Source: Orthonyx spaldingii (lineage: Eukaryota; Chordata; Aves; Passeriformes; Orthonychidae). From it: a stretch of DNA of 64,000 nucleotides. Made by a program: the position numbers and the translations under genes. The DNA is taken from positions 545,319 through 609,318 of the forward strand of contig VZTJ01005497.1 in assembly GCA_013397795.1 (NCBI GenBank), written 5' to 3'. The notes under the pieces are model-generated. The model worked only from the letters and a program-made list of their open reading frames with translations, did no database searches and was not told where the DNA came from. Below are positions 46,501 through 58,637 of the stretch, piece by piece; within the stretch, counting starts at the first letter, position 1; every line of letters begins with the position of its first letter.

Positions 46501-49500
46501 GCAGCTTCTCCTCGAACCACTGCAACGGGCAAATCCAGAGCTGATTCCCACAGGTGGGGCTTTCCCTGCACCCAAAGCTGGAGCTGGGAAGAGCACACGG
46601 CTCAGGAGTGAGGACAGGGCCAGCCCAGAGGTGCCCCAACACTTACAATGTCCGATTCATTCATCTTGATGGTCATTTTACTGACAGCATCCGTGGCTTT
46701 ATTGAACATCTTCATTATTCCTGCCCCACTCAAGGTCTGGGTGCCTATTGCTCTTGGAAGCTGGAAAGGAATGGAAAAGTTTGCTTTGCCATAGCAGACT
46801 GAGCCAGGCTGGGAGAGCTGGGGGTGTTCACCTGGAGAAGAGAAGGCTCCAGGGAGACCTCAGAGCCCCTTCCAGTGCCTAAAGGGGCTCCAGGAGAGCT
46901 GGAGAGGGACTTGGGACAAGGGCCTGGAGGGACAGGACAAGGGGGAAAGGCTTCAAACTGACAGACGGCAGAGTTAGATGGGATATTGGGAATAAATTCT
47001 TCTCTGTGAGGGTGGTGAGGCCCTGGCACAGGGTGCCCAGAGCAGCTGTGGCTGCCCCATTCCTGGAAGTGTCCAAGGCCAGGATGAGGCTTGGAGCAGC
47101 CTGGAATAGCGGAAGATGTTCCTGTCCATGGCAGGGGGTGGAATGAGACGGCCTTTAACCTGCCCTTATCTTGACCCATGAGCCTTTTGCTTATTTTCTC
47201 CCTCACATCCAGCTGAGGGGATGGTTCAGCAGCTTTGGAGGGCACCTGATGTCAACACCAGTTCCCACTCCCATTCCCACTCTTACAGAGTTCTGCCACT
47301 TCCTGCTGAGCATTGCAGGATCGTGCCTCATTAACTGCTCAAGTACCATTTCCTTCAGCACTTCCAAGGATTCCTTACTCCACACTACTGACCTCCTCCT
47401 TCTCCAAGAACTCCCTGACGTCCGGGTCCTGCAGCATGGTGGGATGGCTGACCACTCTCCGTAGGTACCTGTGGGAGGAACAACTCCAGGAGTTACTCCG
47501 GCTGTAGCAAAACTGGCTCTGAGCCATCACAGCAACACAGCTTGATATTTACTCCAGAATAGCAGTTGGGAAGCTGGAAATCAGAGCCAACAACTGTTCT
47601 AATTCACCCACCAGTTTTGCTACCTCCCTGGGGAATTTGGTGATGCCACCACGAAGACCAGACCTGTCAGACCTCTGTAAGGTCCCTCACTCCGTTCAGG
47701 GACAGCCGATGGGGTCGTACCTCTCTAGAGCAGCCCGACGTTTTTCTAGGAACTCTGCAGAGGAGGAATCTTCTTTCCCAACTTTCACTTTGGTCATGCC
47801 TAGCACAGAGGGAAGATGTGATTAATGAGCTGCTCTAAAGTCCACACACAAGGTAAAGTGGTTCATTACAGACTATCAGGGTGACAGCAGAGGAGAGGAA
47901 TCTTACAACAGGAATTAGACTTTGGAAATTTGATATCTGCTCATACCCAAGGAACTGACATGCAGAAAAGAGGCAAAGCAATGGGCTGGACTCAAGTGAA
48001 CAGCAATTCAGTGACACCACAAAGGTTCTACTCTTCACCAAGCAGATGTGGAGACATCTGTGAACTCCATCAAGGATTTAAGTCCAGAGCTCGAAGTATG
48101 GAGCCAGAGCTTTGTGTGTGCCATAGAACCCAGATTATTTTCCCTGGCTGCTCTGCAGCTTCCCTGTCAGCTCCAACACTGCTGCAGGCCTGTCCTCAGG
48201 CACAGAGCTCGCTGTCAGAAGGACCCATGAGAGCTATGAAGGACCAGCACTGGTGCTGTGCAGCTCCTCACTCACCTATGAGGCTCTTCTCGGGCGGTGG
48301 AGGGACAATGAACCCATTCTGGGCGTGTTTCTCCGACAGCTTCTCATAGAGCCCCAGGAAGTCACTGAACCTCCTTTTGACTGAGAACTGCTTGCTCCTG
48401 AACATCGGCATGCTGGTCTGGGGGAGAGATGACACTTGGGTCACACTCCCCCCAGGGAAGCCTGGCCCTGCCAGCTCTGCCTGCTGGCACCTCTGGGATG
48501 TAGTTGGACAGCACCAGCTCTGCAAGAGGTGAGCAGCGAACAGAGCAAGTTTTGGCGTAAGTTTTCCACAATTTCCCTCCCAGCTGGGTTCTCCTTGCAG
48601 CTAGCAGCAGCATTAATGGCACTAAATAATGAGCAGCTGTTCCTGCAGCCATGGGCTGCTTAGTAAGCCCTGCCCACTGCCTAATCCATCATCCCTGCTC
48701 CACACAGGAAAAGGGACACACCCCTCAGGTCACCTAAATGCTACAGGGGCCACCAGAGCTTTGGACTAAGTTTGCAGAGCAGGAATTAAGGATAACAAGT
48801 CCTCTAGTCTCTTCTTCAGACCACAGAGTGCCTGTAGCCCAGCAGCCATGGTACAGGCAGCTGGAGCAACTTTCCAGAGCCCAGAGCAGGACTCCAAAGC
48901 ACTCCAGCAGCTGCATTTCTCATTGAAACTGAGGGGAACAGGTCCTGACATGAATGCAACTACAGCAGCAGCTCCGCAGCAAGTGCTGAGCTCAGGTCAG
49001 CTCAATCTGATGCTGCCGCCGGCACAGAACCTTCAGTGCCAGCCCCAGGTTCAGGGACTCTCCCAATGGATGCCATTCCTGCTGCTCTCTCCAATGCTGA
49101 GCATCCCTATCAGCCAGACTGCAAAGAGGTAACTGGCTGTGAAAATAAAGCCAGTCTCCTTTCAAATAGATTCCAACCCTATTCCTCAGCTAGGCTCATC
49201 CTTTGTGGATTATAACTCCTGAATTCACAGAACAAGACATTCAGGGCTCCTGTTTATTTAGGTCACTGCTAGCTTGGTTAAGGACAGACAGTCCAGCCGC
49301 CTTTAAGCATGGAAAAATAATGGAGAATTAGACATAGAGGGGTCAGACATACCTGTGTTGACACCTTGTAGGCTACGTAGGCATTCATGCCATCCCCTAC
49401 GGAAAACAGAAACAAAGTGTTGGGGATCACATCAGCACTTTCCACTATTCCCTGAACACAAAGCACAAGGCTCCGGACCTTTTCCTACCTCAGTGATCCT

Positions 49501-52500
49501 GATTTCGGGTCTGATGGAGCCCAGGATGCTTGGGCAAAACCAGAGGCAGCCTCCCGCTGCGTGGCCCTGGACTCCTGCCCAGCAGCCACTTCCCAACCTG
49601 CTGATCCCTCCCCACACTTCCTACGGGAGCCAGTGCTCACAATTAGGCACTTGTTGTGCCAGCAGTGTCTGGGCTGGCTCCACACATCTGCTTGGACCCC
49701 AACAATTCAGAGGCTGTGGGGCACATGAAACAGTCTATTCACGGGATGCAAGTCAGGCTGGATGGGGCTGGATCCTGGAACACCACAGGCAACTTGCTCC
49801 AGCTCACACAGAAATCCCCTTGTTCACCTGGCAGTTCATCTGAAGGGCATCCTCGGAGCTCCAGTACTACCCCTAAGATACATCTGATTTACACCTCCCA
49901 GCTCCAGAGATCACAAGCCATGGAGTGGGAACAAGCTGCCACTTGTGAAGCTGCTCTGCTGGCTGGGATCAGATGTCGCCTTGGGTTTTCTGCACCCCAG
50001 AAACTTCCATGTGGCTGGCCATGACACTCTGACCCCACTTTCAATAGAGAGAAACCCTCTTGCTTCTCATTGTGAAGCCAGAGTTGCTTCCCTGGCAAGC
50101 ACAGCTTCCAGGGAATGTGCCAGAGCACAGAATAATGCACTTAGTTTCAGGTTAAGGGAATTTTGCCTACCCCATGCCAGCTCCACGCAGGGCAGTGCTG
50201 CCTGAAGGTCACACCAAGTTGGTCACCACAGTGCCGGGCACCAAGAATCCCAAAAACCCGGCTCTGGGCTTTCCAGAACCTGCCTCTGCCTTGCTTGTTC
50301 TCACCCTGGGCTTTGTGCAGCATCATTTCTTTAAGATGCCGGAGGAAGCCTTGGAGACATCAGTCCACGATCAGGTTTGTGCTTAGAGACAGCCCAGAGG
50401 CCACAGCTGCAGGGCCAAGCCTGGCTCCTCTAACCCTCTTCACCATGCAGGACAGTAACTCACCAACTTTCTCTGGGTCACTCACTCCCACAGTCAGGTC
50501 AAATTTGTCCTCCTGCTCCTCTTCTTCCAGCTGTTTGGAGAAAGCACACAGGGACAGCAAGTCAAAACCAGGAAACCAGGCTTCAACCCACCCCAAACCA
50601 ATATGATGAGCTTGTCCGCCTGCCAGGGCACCTCTAGCACCTCAGTCTGGCCAGGGCCATTCTATAAAGCCTTCCAGCTCATCATCGTGTCCAGGCAAGG
50701 ATCCCAGACTGGGTTTGTCATTCCTACCCCACTATCTGCCCAGACTGATGCACAAACTGCTCAGCCCCAAAATGAAACTGCAGAGCTCCAATCCACAGCT
50801 TGGACCCTCAGCACTACATCCACCACTGTTACAGCGTTGCAAGCAATCTGGACCTCCACATGAGCAGGAATGCCACCAGGCCGACCTGAGCCCCATTCCA
50901 GCGGTATCAGTCTCAGACTGATGGCCCAAGACACAAATCAGGGCACTCAATAAGGCAATTACCTATTAATTACATTTAAGATTCATGTTTACAACTGAGT
51001 ACATGGACAGGTTCCTTCCAAAGACCGTTTGAAACCCACAGGACAGTTTGGAAGAGCAATTCTCACCTCCTCATAGCTCTTTGAAAGGTTTCTAGAAGAA
51101 CTTGCAGCCACATCTAATGAGGATGAAGGATTGGATGCTTTGGCCACCTCCTTCTTCTGGTTGTTCTGAGTGTTGTCAAGGGACAGCTCCACAGTGGCAT
51201 CTGTCAAGAGAAGTTTGCAAGGGTCAGCCTCTCTCTTGGAAAGACAATTGCAATATTCTCTGGTTCATGGGATCTAGGAAGTAACAACAGTCTTAATTAA
51301 CAAAGCAATCCATAGGGAGGACACCCGTAAGCACTGGGAAGAGCACGACAAAGCATTGTCACTGCAGTAAGAGCATTTATCAATCCTGCTGGAGAACATT
51401 ATGTTAATCCAGTGAACTTCTTATTCCAGAAGGAGCCAGGCATCACCTCTTGCTGATCACCTCCTTGCTGTGTGCTAGAGGAGCTGCACCCTGGAGCAGC
51501 TAAAGCCAAGGTGGATTTTACCTAGCACACGGGCCAGCCTGGGAGGAAGGCTCCTTCCCGGGCCACTTGTCCACGTGGAGGATGTAAAAATTAGCAGATG
51601 TATCCAGAATTGACTCTCAGCCCATCATGCCAGGGCTGGGGAATGTCTGACCCTCCCCATTTTCTCCTGCTGAGGGGGGTTGTGTTTTCTGTTCCTTGGG
51701 AACAGCCAGGTCTCTACCAGAGATGCTTCTTCCACCAGCATGGAGTCAGGAGAAGGTGGAGAAGAAAAATCCTTTAACTCTGAGGAGACACTCACCACCT
51801 CAGGGCTTAAGGCAACAAAAGCAACCCCCATTTTAATCCTCTTCAGCTCCCAAACAGTTAGTCCTGTGGCAGGATTATCCTAGAGACCTGGAGGACGCTG
51901 CTCTGACCTTCCTGAACACACCACCAGAGCGAGCAGACTCCAACACGAGTTTGAGATAAGCACTTACAATCTGCTTTTGATTATGGATATTTTAGGACTA
52001 TCACTCCAGGCCTGGAGCTAGGAGAGGCCCAGCACACACAGACTCACCTGCAAATAAGTCCTGATCGTCCTGCTCCACATGAACCCCGTTCTCTTTGGAG
52101 GAGCTGCTCACAGGGAGAGGAGATTCTGCTTTCAGGGCCGGAGAGTTGCTCTGTGACAGGATTAAAAGGACAAAGACCCAACGTCATTTACACTGAGGGA
52201 TAGGGGAACAAACATGTCACCTTCCTCATCACCCCACCCTGTGCCCTTCCACTCATGCTTCAGCATCACCCTCTCTGCCACTTTTAGGGACAACAAGTGT
52301 CACACCAAACTCTGGAGACAGTTTCCACCCAGAAAGGACCATACTGGCTGCTGGGAGCAGGCTTGGGGACAAGAGGACAGCCCACCCGAGAGCTTTTATG
52401 CCAACCAGTCCTCCCCTCCAGAAGACAGAGCTGCTCTGGCATTCCTGTTACAGATGCCTGCATCCCAGATCATGCCTCATTTTGCAGGCAGACAGGAAGA

Positions 52501-55416
52501 AGGGGACAGCAAGTGCTATTCTGTAGGTCCCAGCAGAGAATAGAACAGGTCTGTGACGGGCAGTAAATGGAGCTCTATTAGAGACTCCAAACCAATAGCT
52601 CCTTGGCACTCTCTCCAGCAAGGAAGCACCATCGGATCCCATCGCTCCTGAAGGAGTGAAGCCGTGCTGAGGCAGCTTTTCTTTGAGGTGGGCTCATGTC
52701 TTTGGGTGGTAAAAACAAAACAGCCATCGAAACACTCACTTGATGGCGAGACCTGCTGTATGTTAGGATGTTTTCCTAGAGGAACGACTGCTCCCAGCTT
52801 GGATCACAGCAGTCAATGGCACAAGCTATGGTTGTTAGTGATGGAGAACAGGGAGCAGAGACCCCCCCCAAGCCAAACATCCCCCAGACCCTTACAGTCC
52901 TTCAGACTAGTGTCCAAGCCAATAAGAGGACTGGTACCAGTGGTGACCTATGAGTAAAGGGCTCACACAGCTCCTCTCCTTCCCCAGGAAATCTTCAGGC
53001 TCCTAGAGAACCCGATCGTGCATGGACAAAGTGGTTTTCTACCACAACTGCCTCCCAGTTTGCCTTAAATTTAATTCCTCATGAAAGCACCACACCCTGT
53101 TCTTACTTCCACACCCTGTTCCTACTTCTCAATCTGCTGCTACAGAGGAGCTGCGGCCTCATTAGATCAGCCCATGACATGTCACCAGCCATCTCTGGGG
53201 CCGGATTCAGCACCCCCAACATCACGTGTGTGGGCAGAGTGTGCCCGCACCAGCCTGACACTCCCCACGGGGAAGCAGAACTTGTTTGGGAAGGGCTGAT
53301 CCTTGGGGGCATCCCTAGAAAGGGCCGTGGTCACACAGGGATCCAGCCTCTGTCACCAGACAGGTGAGGTGCAGCTCTGGTTCTATTCAGGGCTGACCCA
53401 AATGCTTCCTTGCTGGCGATGCCCAGGTGCTCTTGAGCCACCTGAACGTCAGCAGCATCTGCTTCCCCTGCTTCCCAGAAAATGTTTTCCTAACGTTCAA
53501 GGGCAGAGACAAGCAAAGCCACCAGATCACAACAACAGCCAAGTATTAGTTATGACCGTGCCTTCCACAACAAAACCAAACACCTGATAAGCTGCTGTGG
53601 CTCCGCAGTCTCCCCTTCCAGCTCAGGAACGTGTTATTCCCGTGAAATCCCACGGCATTTGGCACACACCCCTCTTGGTGGGCGACAAACCATTGAGCCA
53701 CCTACTACATCATCCAGTTCTTCACTGAAGAAAGGTCCTGAGAAGTTCCAGACCATCTCCATGACCTGGTGCCTGCCTGCCATAGACACCAGCACCTTCC
53801 TCTCGCAAGGCCCAGGGTTGAACTTTCCTGGGTTTCCAAACATACAACCCAGCTGCTGTTTTGCCCAGAGCAGTGTGAGAGTTTCACCCTCACAAGGTCA
53901 CAGTCTATCCACATTCCCCAAACCTACCTTCTTCCCTGCTGCAAAGCCACTGGAAACACAAGCACGGCTCAAGGACACCAGGCAGGAGCTGCACCAAAAG
54001 TGGGGCAGAGACAGCTCCCAGCTCTGGCTTTGTATTGGTGGCAGGAGAAGCTTGGCCAGGCCATTCCCAGCAGGTTCATTTGGTCAAGGCCACAATCTCC
54101 TGCTCGAGGCCTCTCTAGGCTGGAAAACTGCAGAATGTTCCTGGAGAACTTCCTGCCACAGACACCAACTCCTCCCATGCTGCCAACTGAATCAGGCAGG
54201 CTGGAAAAAGTTTGGGTGAGGTGGGCAGAGGCTCCCAGAGCTCAGGGAATCAACCCCACAGCATTCCAGCATCCAGGCTGCTGAAAGAGCTTCTACGGCC
54301 CCTCTAGCTGAGATCCTCGCTCCATGAAGACACTGATCCCAAGGACCAGAGGCCAGTGGCTGACTAGGGAGGGATTCAGCTTGGGAAAGCACCAGTCAGT
54401 GTTTTAACTCCCCTCCTGCCTGCTGGTCACTGCCTGGAGCAAACCTGGGACAATGGCAGCACGAGTCAATGCCAACAGCCTCCAGCAACCTGGACTTCCT
54501 GCACAGGAGACTGCTGGAAACAAGGAAAGACGCTGACACCTTTCACACCTCCACCTTCAGCATGGATTTCTCCAGCAGCACCCAGTTTGCTGAACAAGTA
54601 CCACCACACCCTCCAAGACCCCCCTGCAGCCCAGTACAAAGCACTAGGGAGCCAGGGACACTGGATGCCTCCTGTCACCTCACCCCCCACACCACCCTCA
54701 ATCTCAAACTGAGGTACCACAGCAGCCACGCCAGCACCCTATGGATGTTGAAGGGACCAGAGCTGATGATGCTGGGGGAAGGCAGATGGGGCTTCTCCTC
54801 CCAGGGAAGCCTTACAAACTGCACAGCAAAGAGGCAGAACTGTGGCTGCCTCTGCAGGATGGTCGTGAGGGACCTTGACGCCCACCTCGTTCCACCACCT
54901 TCCATGGGCAAGGACACCTTCCACCAGAGCAGGCTGCTCCAAGCCCCGTCCAACCTGGCCTCAGGGAGTAGTTCTGCAGGAACTGAGAGGTTACAACACC
55001 GGGGAAACGGGGAGCAGCCGAGTACGAGCCCTTTCTCAATCCCACGGCCACGGGAGCCGCTCTGCGACCCTCACCCACCCCACGGCTCCCTCTCCGCAGC
55101 CCCCCACGAGGTTCCCCCTGAAGGGACACGAGTCTAGAAGCATCACCCTCCCCTTTATTCTGGGGGATTTGGGGGTGTTCCCCACTATTTTCACCAAGCC
55201 CGGAGGACGCCCCGGGCAACCCTCGCACACGGGCCCGGCCCCGCAGCGCTCCCGGGGTGGCGCGCCGCCCGCGGCCGCACTCACGCTGCCGGTGAAGATG
55301 TCCTCGCCCTCCGAGTCACTGTCGGGGGCTCCCGGCCCGCGGGGCTCGGGGAAGGGCGGCGGGCGGCGCTCGGCCGGGGAGGGTGAGCGGGACCCGCGGC
55401 CGCTGCCCGACGCCAT
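43501..55416 (-). CDS. SNX1: SNX1, sorting nexin 1 (PX-BAR)
   Basis: Retromer-associated sorting nexin that coats and tubulates endosomal membrane for endosome-to-Golgi retrieval. Fifteen exons on the - strand: 55416-55285, 52150-52048, 51200-51067, 50530-50464, 49396-49353, 48417-48276, 47799-47721, 47468-47393, 46760-46647, 46519-46426, 45480-45275, 44604-44461, 44114-44034, 43744-43673, 43551-43501. All are GT-AG with matching phases, giving 512 residues (human ~522). The acidic N-terminus has SDSEGEDIFTG and a DLFADATVELSLD segment. The PX domain (about residues 133-262) contains VKRRFSDFLGLYEKL with its phosphoinositide-binding Arg and Phe, and the GFIVPPPPEKSLIG loop. The BAR region runs from about 270 to the end, including QLAEVEEKIEQLH, AFDQRMKTWQRWQDAQ and ERDFERISAVIRKEV, ending AFLPEAKAIS. 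The start context GGCGATGG is a good Kozak site. Introns carry two CR1 copies. Confidence 0.96.
45797..46195 (+). mobile_element. CR1 LINE 3' fragment in SNX1 intron
   Basis: About 400 bases in forward orientation: gagcctggagaagagaaggc, ccttccagtgcctaaagggg, gaggccctggcacaggctgc, then gtgtccctgcccatgg. It is antisense to SNX1 and lies between exons 46519-46426 and 45480-45275. Confidence 0.92.
46817..47175 (+). mobile_element. CR1 LINE 3' fragment in SNX1 intron
   Basis: Very similar to the 45.8 kb copy and truncated at nearly the same 5' point (cctggagaagagaaggctcc), ending around gcctttaacctgcccttatc. It has the same orientation and lies between exons 47468-47393 and 46760-46647. Confidence 0.92.
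54878..54965 (-). mobile_element. Short CR1 LINE fragment in SNX1 intron 1
   Basis: Reverse-complement CR1 text: ttccatgggcaaggacacc then gctccaagccccgtccaacc. The rest of intron 1 (52151-55284) shows no recognisable repeat or gene. Confidence 0.75.
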
Positions 55417-55419
55417 CGC

Positions 55420-55680
55420 CGCCACTTCCGCCCGCGTCCGCCCCGCCGGAAGCGCCCGCCGCGCCTTAACCCGGGGACGGGGCCTCGGCAGCGGACGGGC
55501 TTCTGATTGGGCAGTGCCTCTGCTCGCCCCGCCCTCGGCGACACCGACAGCCAATGAGCGTCGTCGCTATCAGGCGTCGCGCTGTCTCCATGGAAACGGG
55601 CGGACTGGCCATACCATTGTGCTGGCGGAGAGGGGAACGTGTCCCCTCCCCCCGGGAGAAGTGGGTGAGCCCAGGGGGCC
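55420..55680 (-). promoter_or_regulatory. SNX1: SNX1 CpG-island promoter with CCAAT, GC box and RFX X-box
   Basis: Within 180 bases upstream of the SNX1 ATG there are an ATTGG (CCAAT on -) at 55506-55510, a CCCCGCCC GC box at 55527-55534, a CCAAT on + at 55551-55555, and gtctccatggaaac at 55584-55597, which fits the palindromic RFX X-box GTYNCC-AT-RGNAAC. No TATA box. Opposed CCAAT boxes suggest a bidirectional promoter, but no gene reading right is recognised downstream. Confidence 0.6.
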
Positions 55681-55723
55681 GCGTCCCCTCCGCGCCCCGG
55701 CTGAGGCGGCGGCGGGCCCTGGG

Positions 55724-55804
55724 CAGCCCGGGGAGCGACACCGTGTGCCCACGGCAGCCCGGGGAGCGACACCGTGTGCCCACGGCAGCCCGGGGAGTGG
55801 TCCC
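55724..55804 (+). repeat. 31-bp tandem repeat, 2.6 copies
   Basis: Two perfect copies of a 31-base unit beginning cagcccggggagcgacac (55724-55754 and 55755-55785), then a partial diverged third. It sits at the edge of the SNX1 CpG island. Confidence 0.92.
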
Positions 55805-56920
55805 GTATCACCCAGAACATCCCAGGCTGAGTCCCCTCTCCCCCCAAAAAAATCCCAGGATCTACCCTGTACCCTGATGATGTCCTAGGATGTGCCCCGT
55901 ACTCCCTGAAAATATCCCAGGATGAGCCATGTAACCCAGAGATGTCCCAGAATGAACCCAAGACAACCTCCAAGACATCCCAGAATGAGCCCTATACCAC
56001 TCCACACATCTCAGGATGAGCCACACACCTTGAAGATGTCCCAGGATGAGCCACATTCTCCCCCAAGATGTTCCAGGATAAGTCCCAGACCCTGACGATG
56101 TCAGAGGATGAACCCCATACAACCACCAAGACATCCCAGGATGAGCCCTAAACCACTCAAGTCATCCCAGGCAGAGTCATATACCCACCAAGATGGTGCA
56201 GGATGAGCCTCAGACCTTAAAAATGCCCAGAATGCACCCTATACCCCACCAAGACATCCCAGGATGAGCCCTAAACCACTCAAGTCATCCCAGGCAGAGT
56301 CATATACCCACCAAGATGGTGCAGGATGAGCCTCAGACCTTAAAAATGCCCAGAATGCACCCTATACCCCACCAAGACATCCCAGGATGAGACCCCTACC
56401 CCTCAAAACATCTCAGAATAAGTCCTGTACCACCACAAACATCTCAGGATAAGCCTCATACTCTGGAGATGGACCAGCATGAGCCCCATAACCCCTCAGA
56501 ACATCCCAGGATGAGCCCCATACCCTGAAGGTGCCCCAGGATGAACCCCATACACCTACCAAAATGTCCCAGGATAAACCCCATACAACCTCCAAGACAT
56601 CCCAGGGTAAGCTCCATAACCTCAATACATCCCAGGATTAACCCCATACTCCCACAAGACATCCCAGAATGAGCACTATCATCCCCAGGATATCCCAGAA
56701 TAAGCCCTGTGCCACCCAAGAGGTCCCAGGATGAATCCCATAAACCCCAAAAAATCTCAGGGTGAGCCCCAAATGCCCCCACAAGGCATCCCAGGATGAG
56801 CCACATACCTTGAAGATATCTCAGGATTAACTCTATACAACACCCAAAACACCTCTGCATGAGCTCCACACACCCCAAAACATCCCAGGATGAGCCCTAT
56901 ACCCCCATGACAGTGACAGC
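55805..56920 (+). repeat. Minisatellite of catcccaggatgagccccat-type units
   Basis: About 1.1 kb of diverged units sharing catcccaggatgagcc and a following cata(c)cc, spaced roughly 28-45 bases. It includes a higher-order 123-base repeat at about 56127-56380. On the - strand it produces low-stop frames rich in WDxLGG-like words, which I regard as artefacts. Confidence 0.9.
56127..56395 (+). repeat. Higher-order repeat with an exact 123-bp period
   Basis: The block starting acatcccaggatgagccc at 56131 recurs at 56254, and its start again at 56377. The first two copies appear identical by eye, unlike the diverged units around them, which points to a recent duplication. Confidence 0.9.
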
Positions 56921-56929
56921 CCACTCACG

Positions 56930-58600
56930 GTCATGGGTCACCACCATCCTGTGGGGCCAACAATCCTCTCAGGAGAGCACCAGGAGGAGCTGGGCATGGC
57001 AGCAGGACAGGCAGAGCCAGGTGAGACACCCTGGACTGCCATCAGCTCTGGATTAGGGGAGAATATCCAGATGCAGGGGAATGATCTGGGGGTCCCTGAC
57101 CTGCAAGACACCCCTCAGCTGGATTCATTCCTGGGTGCTGCCCCATGGAGAGGGTCTGTTTCTCCAGGTGGGAAGCATTGGGTGCTGTGAGCCTCTTGGC
57201 TGTGGAGAGTAACAAAAGAAATGGATTTTCATTCTTTTGCCTCAGCTGTCTCCTGTAATGAAGCAGCAAAAGCTAGCAGAGGTGTCCAACCCTTCCATGC
57301 TAGAGAACTTGGTCTAGTACATGTTTGCAGCCAGGTCACACTCCCATTCTTGCTCCCAGGCAAGGAGAAAAATGGAAAACATAACACAGCTTATCCTTAT
57401 CTGAAGGACTTGCCAGTGTCCTCCCTACTTCCTGCTATCAAGGAACAGCTGCTAATTTCCCTCCTGCCTGAAATTCTCTCTGGGATTTGTAACAGCAAGG
57501 TAAGTTCTTTCACTGGCAGGTGAGACCCTACACTGGAATCTTCCCAGATTGCCTCAGTAGGTTTGGAACGAAGGCTTCACCCCATGGAGAACCTGCCAGT
57601 GTCACTCTTTTGAAGAGGATGGCTAGGAATGAACACAGCTGTCCCAGAAAACTCCCTCAGGATAAAGCTTGAGAAGCATATACATCCTTTAAGATGAGCA
57701 GGAGAGACAGCAGGAGGAGATACAGCTGCCAGGATTGGGAGATCCTGCCAGCTGGACTTTGCACTCTGAAGCAGAGGAGACTGAGCTGCCTTGATAAGCA
57801 GCGGAGATAAATCCCACCCAATCCCTCACAGCCTTAGTCTCTGTAAATTCTCCCTTTGGCCCCTGAAGGATGCCCTTTTAAAGGAATAGTTTCATCCACA
57901 CGGCATTGGAGCTTGGGCAGTCTGAGGATGAGACAACTTTCTGCTGTAAACCTCTTTTGAATACACACCAGGCTTTGGGTGTCAGGTTTAGACCTCTGGA
58001 TGGGTGGAGGTGGCCCAGTCCCAGCTGTCCCATAGGATTAGGGGAAATCCAACCACAAAACCCAGCAGGAGCTACAAAGATTCCCTCAGTGGGAGTAGAC
58101 ATTGCACCACTCAGATACAAAAGTGAGGATCAACTTGGGGTAGTCAGAATTGCTCAGAAAGATGCCTCAAGATACTTCATTGTGACTGTGACTGGAAGAC
58201 TTCAGAGTAAATAGCCTTTGGGTGCTCATCAGAGACAAGAGGTGCTTTATTACCCACCCACATCTGTTTAAGACCACCCCCCCACCCTATTCTTCCCATA
58301 TGCTGCCAGATTCCTGGCGGAATTTGGTGAACAAATCTTTAGTTCCCTAGCAGGACAAGTTCTGACTTACCCTCCCCACCACATCCCTTCTTTCCCAGCC
58401 CATTCCCCTCCCTGGGTGCTCAGGCATGTGGGGCCCTCTGATCCCCTCTCCAAGCATTCCTTTCTCCTCCTCGATCCTCTGAGCATCCCTACCTTCTTTC
58501 TCCTTGCCCTTTAGCAGATCCCCCTCCCAGGCCAAGGGTTCTCCATGCCCAGCAATGCCCATACGACCACTGTGCATCCAACAAAAAGCTGCCCCCAGGA
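56930..58600. other. SNX1-PATL2 intergenic region
   Basis: Single-copy-looking sequence with no recognisable coding exon, RNA gene or interspersed repeat. An open frame at 57221-57523 (+) runs through a strong donor-like aag/gtaagt at 57499-57504 but matches nothing known to me. In human the neighbour here would be CIAO2A; I see no trace of its coding sequence. Confidence 0.5.
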
Positions 58601-58626
58601 GCCAGAGGAGCTCATGAATCACCTTT

Positions 58627-58637
58627 TTTATTTTATT
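58627..58637 (-). terminator. PATL2: Overlapping polyadenylation signals, PATL2
   Basis: Two overlapping AATAAA hexamers on the minus strand (ttttattttatt on +), about 570 bases after the PATL2 stop. The intervening 3'UTR (58640-59202) shows no other feature. Confidence 0.75.

Noticed and set aside
55862..56878. Minus-strand frames with repeated SSWDxL/GLILG-like words
   Set aside because: They are direct translations of the minisatellite; no start context, splice structure or family resemblance.
55805..56920. CRISPR-like array
   Set aside because: Repeats are head-to-tail and diverged, without unique spacers, in a vertebrate genome; it is a minisatellite.
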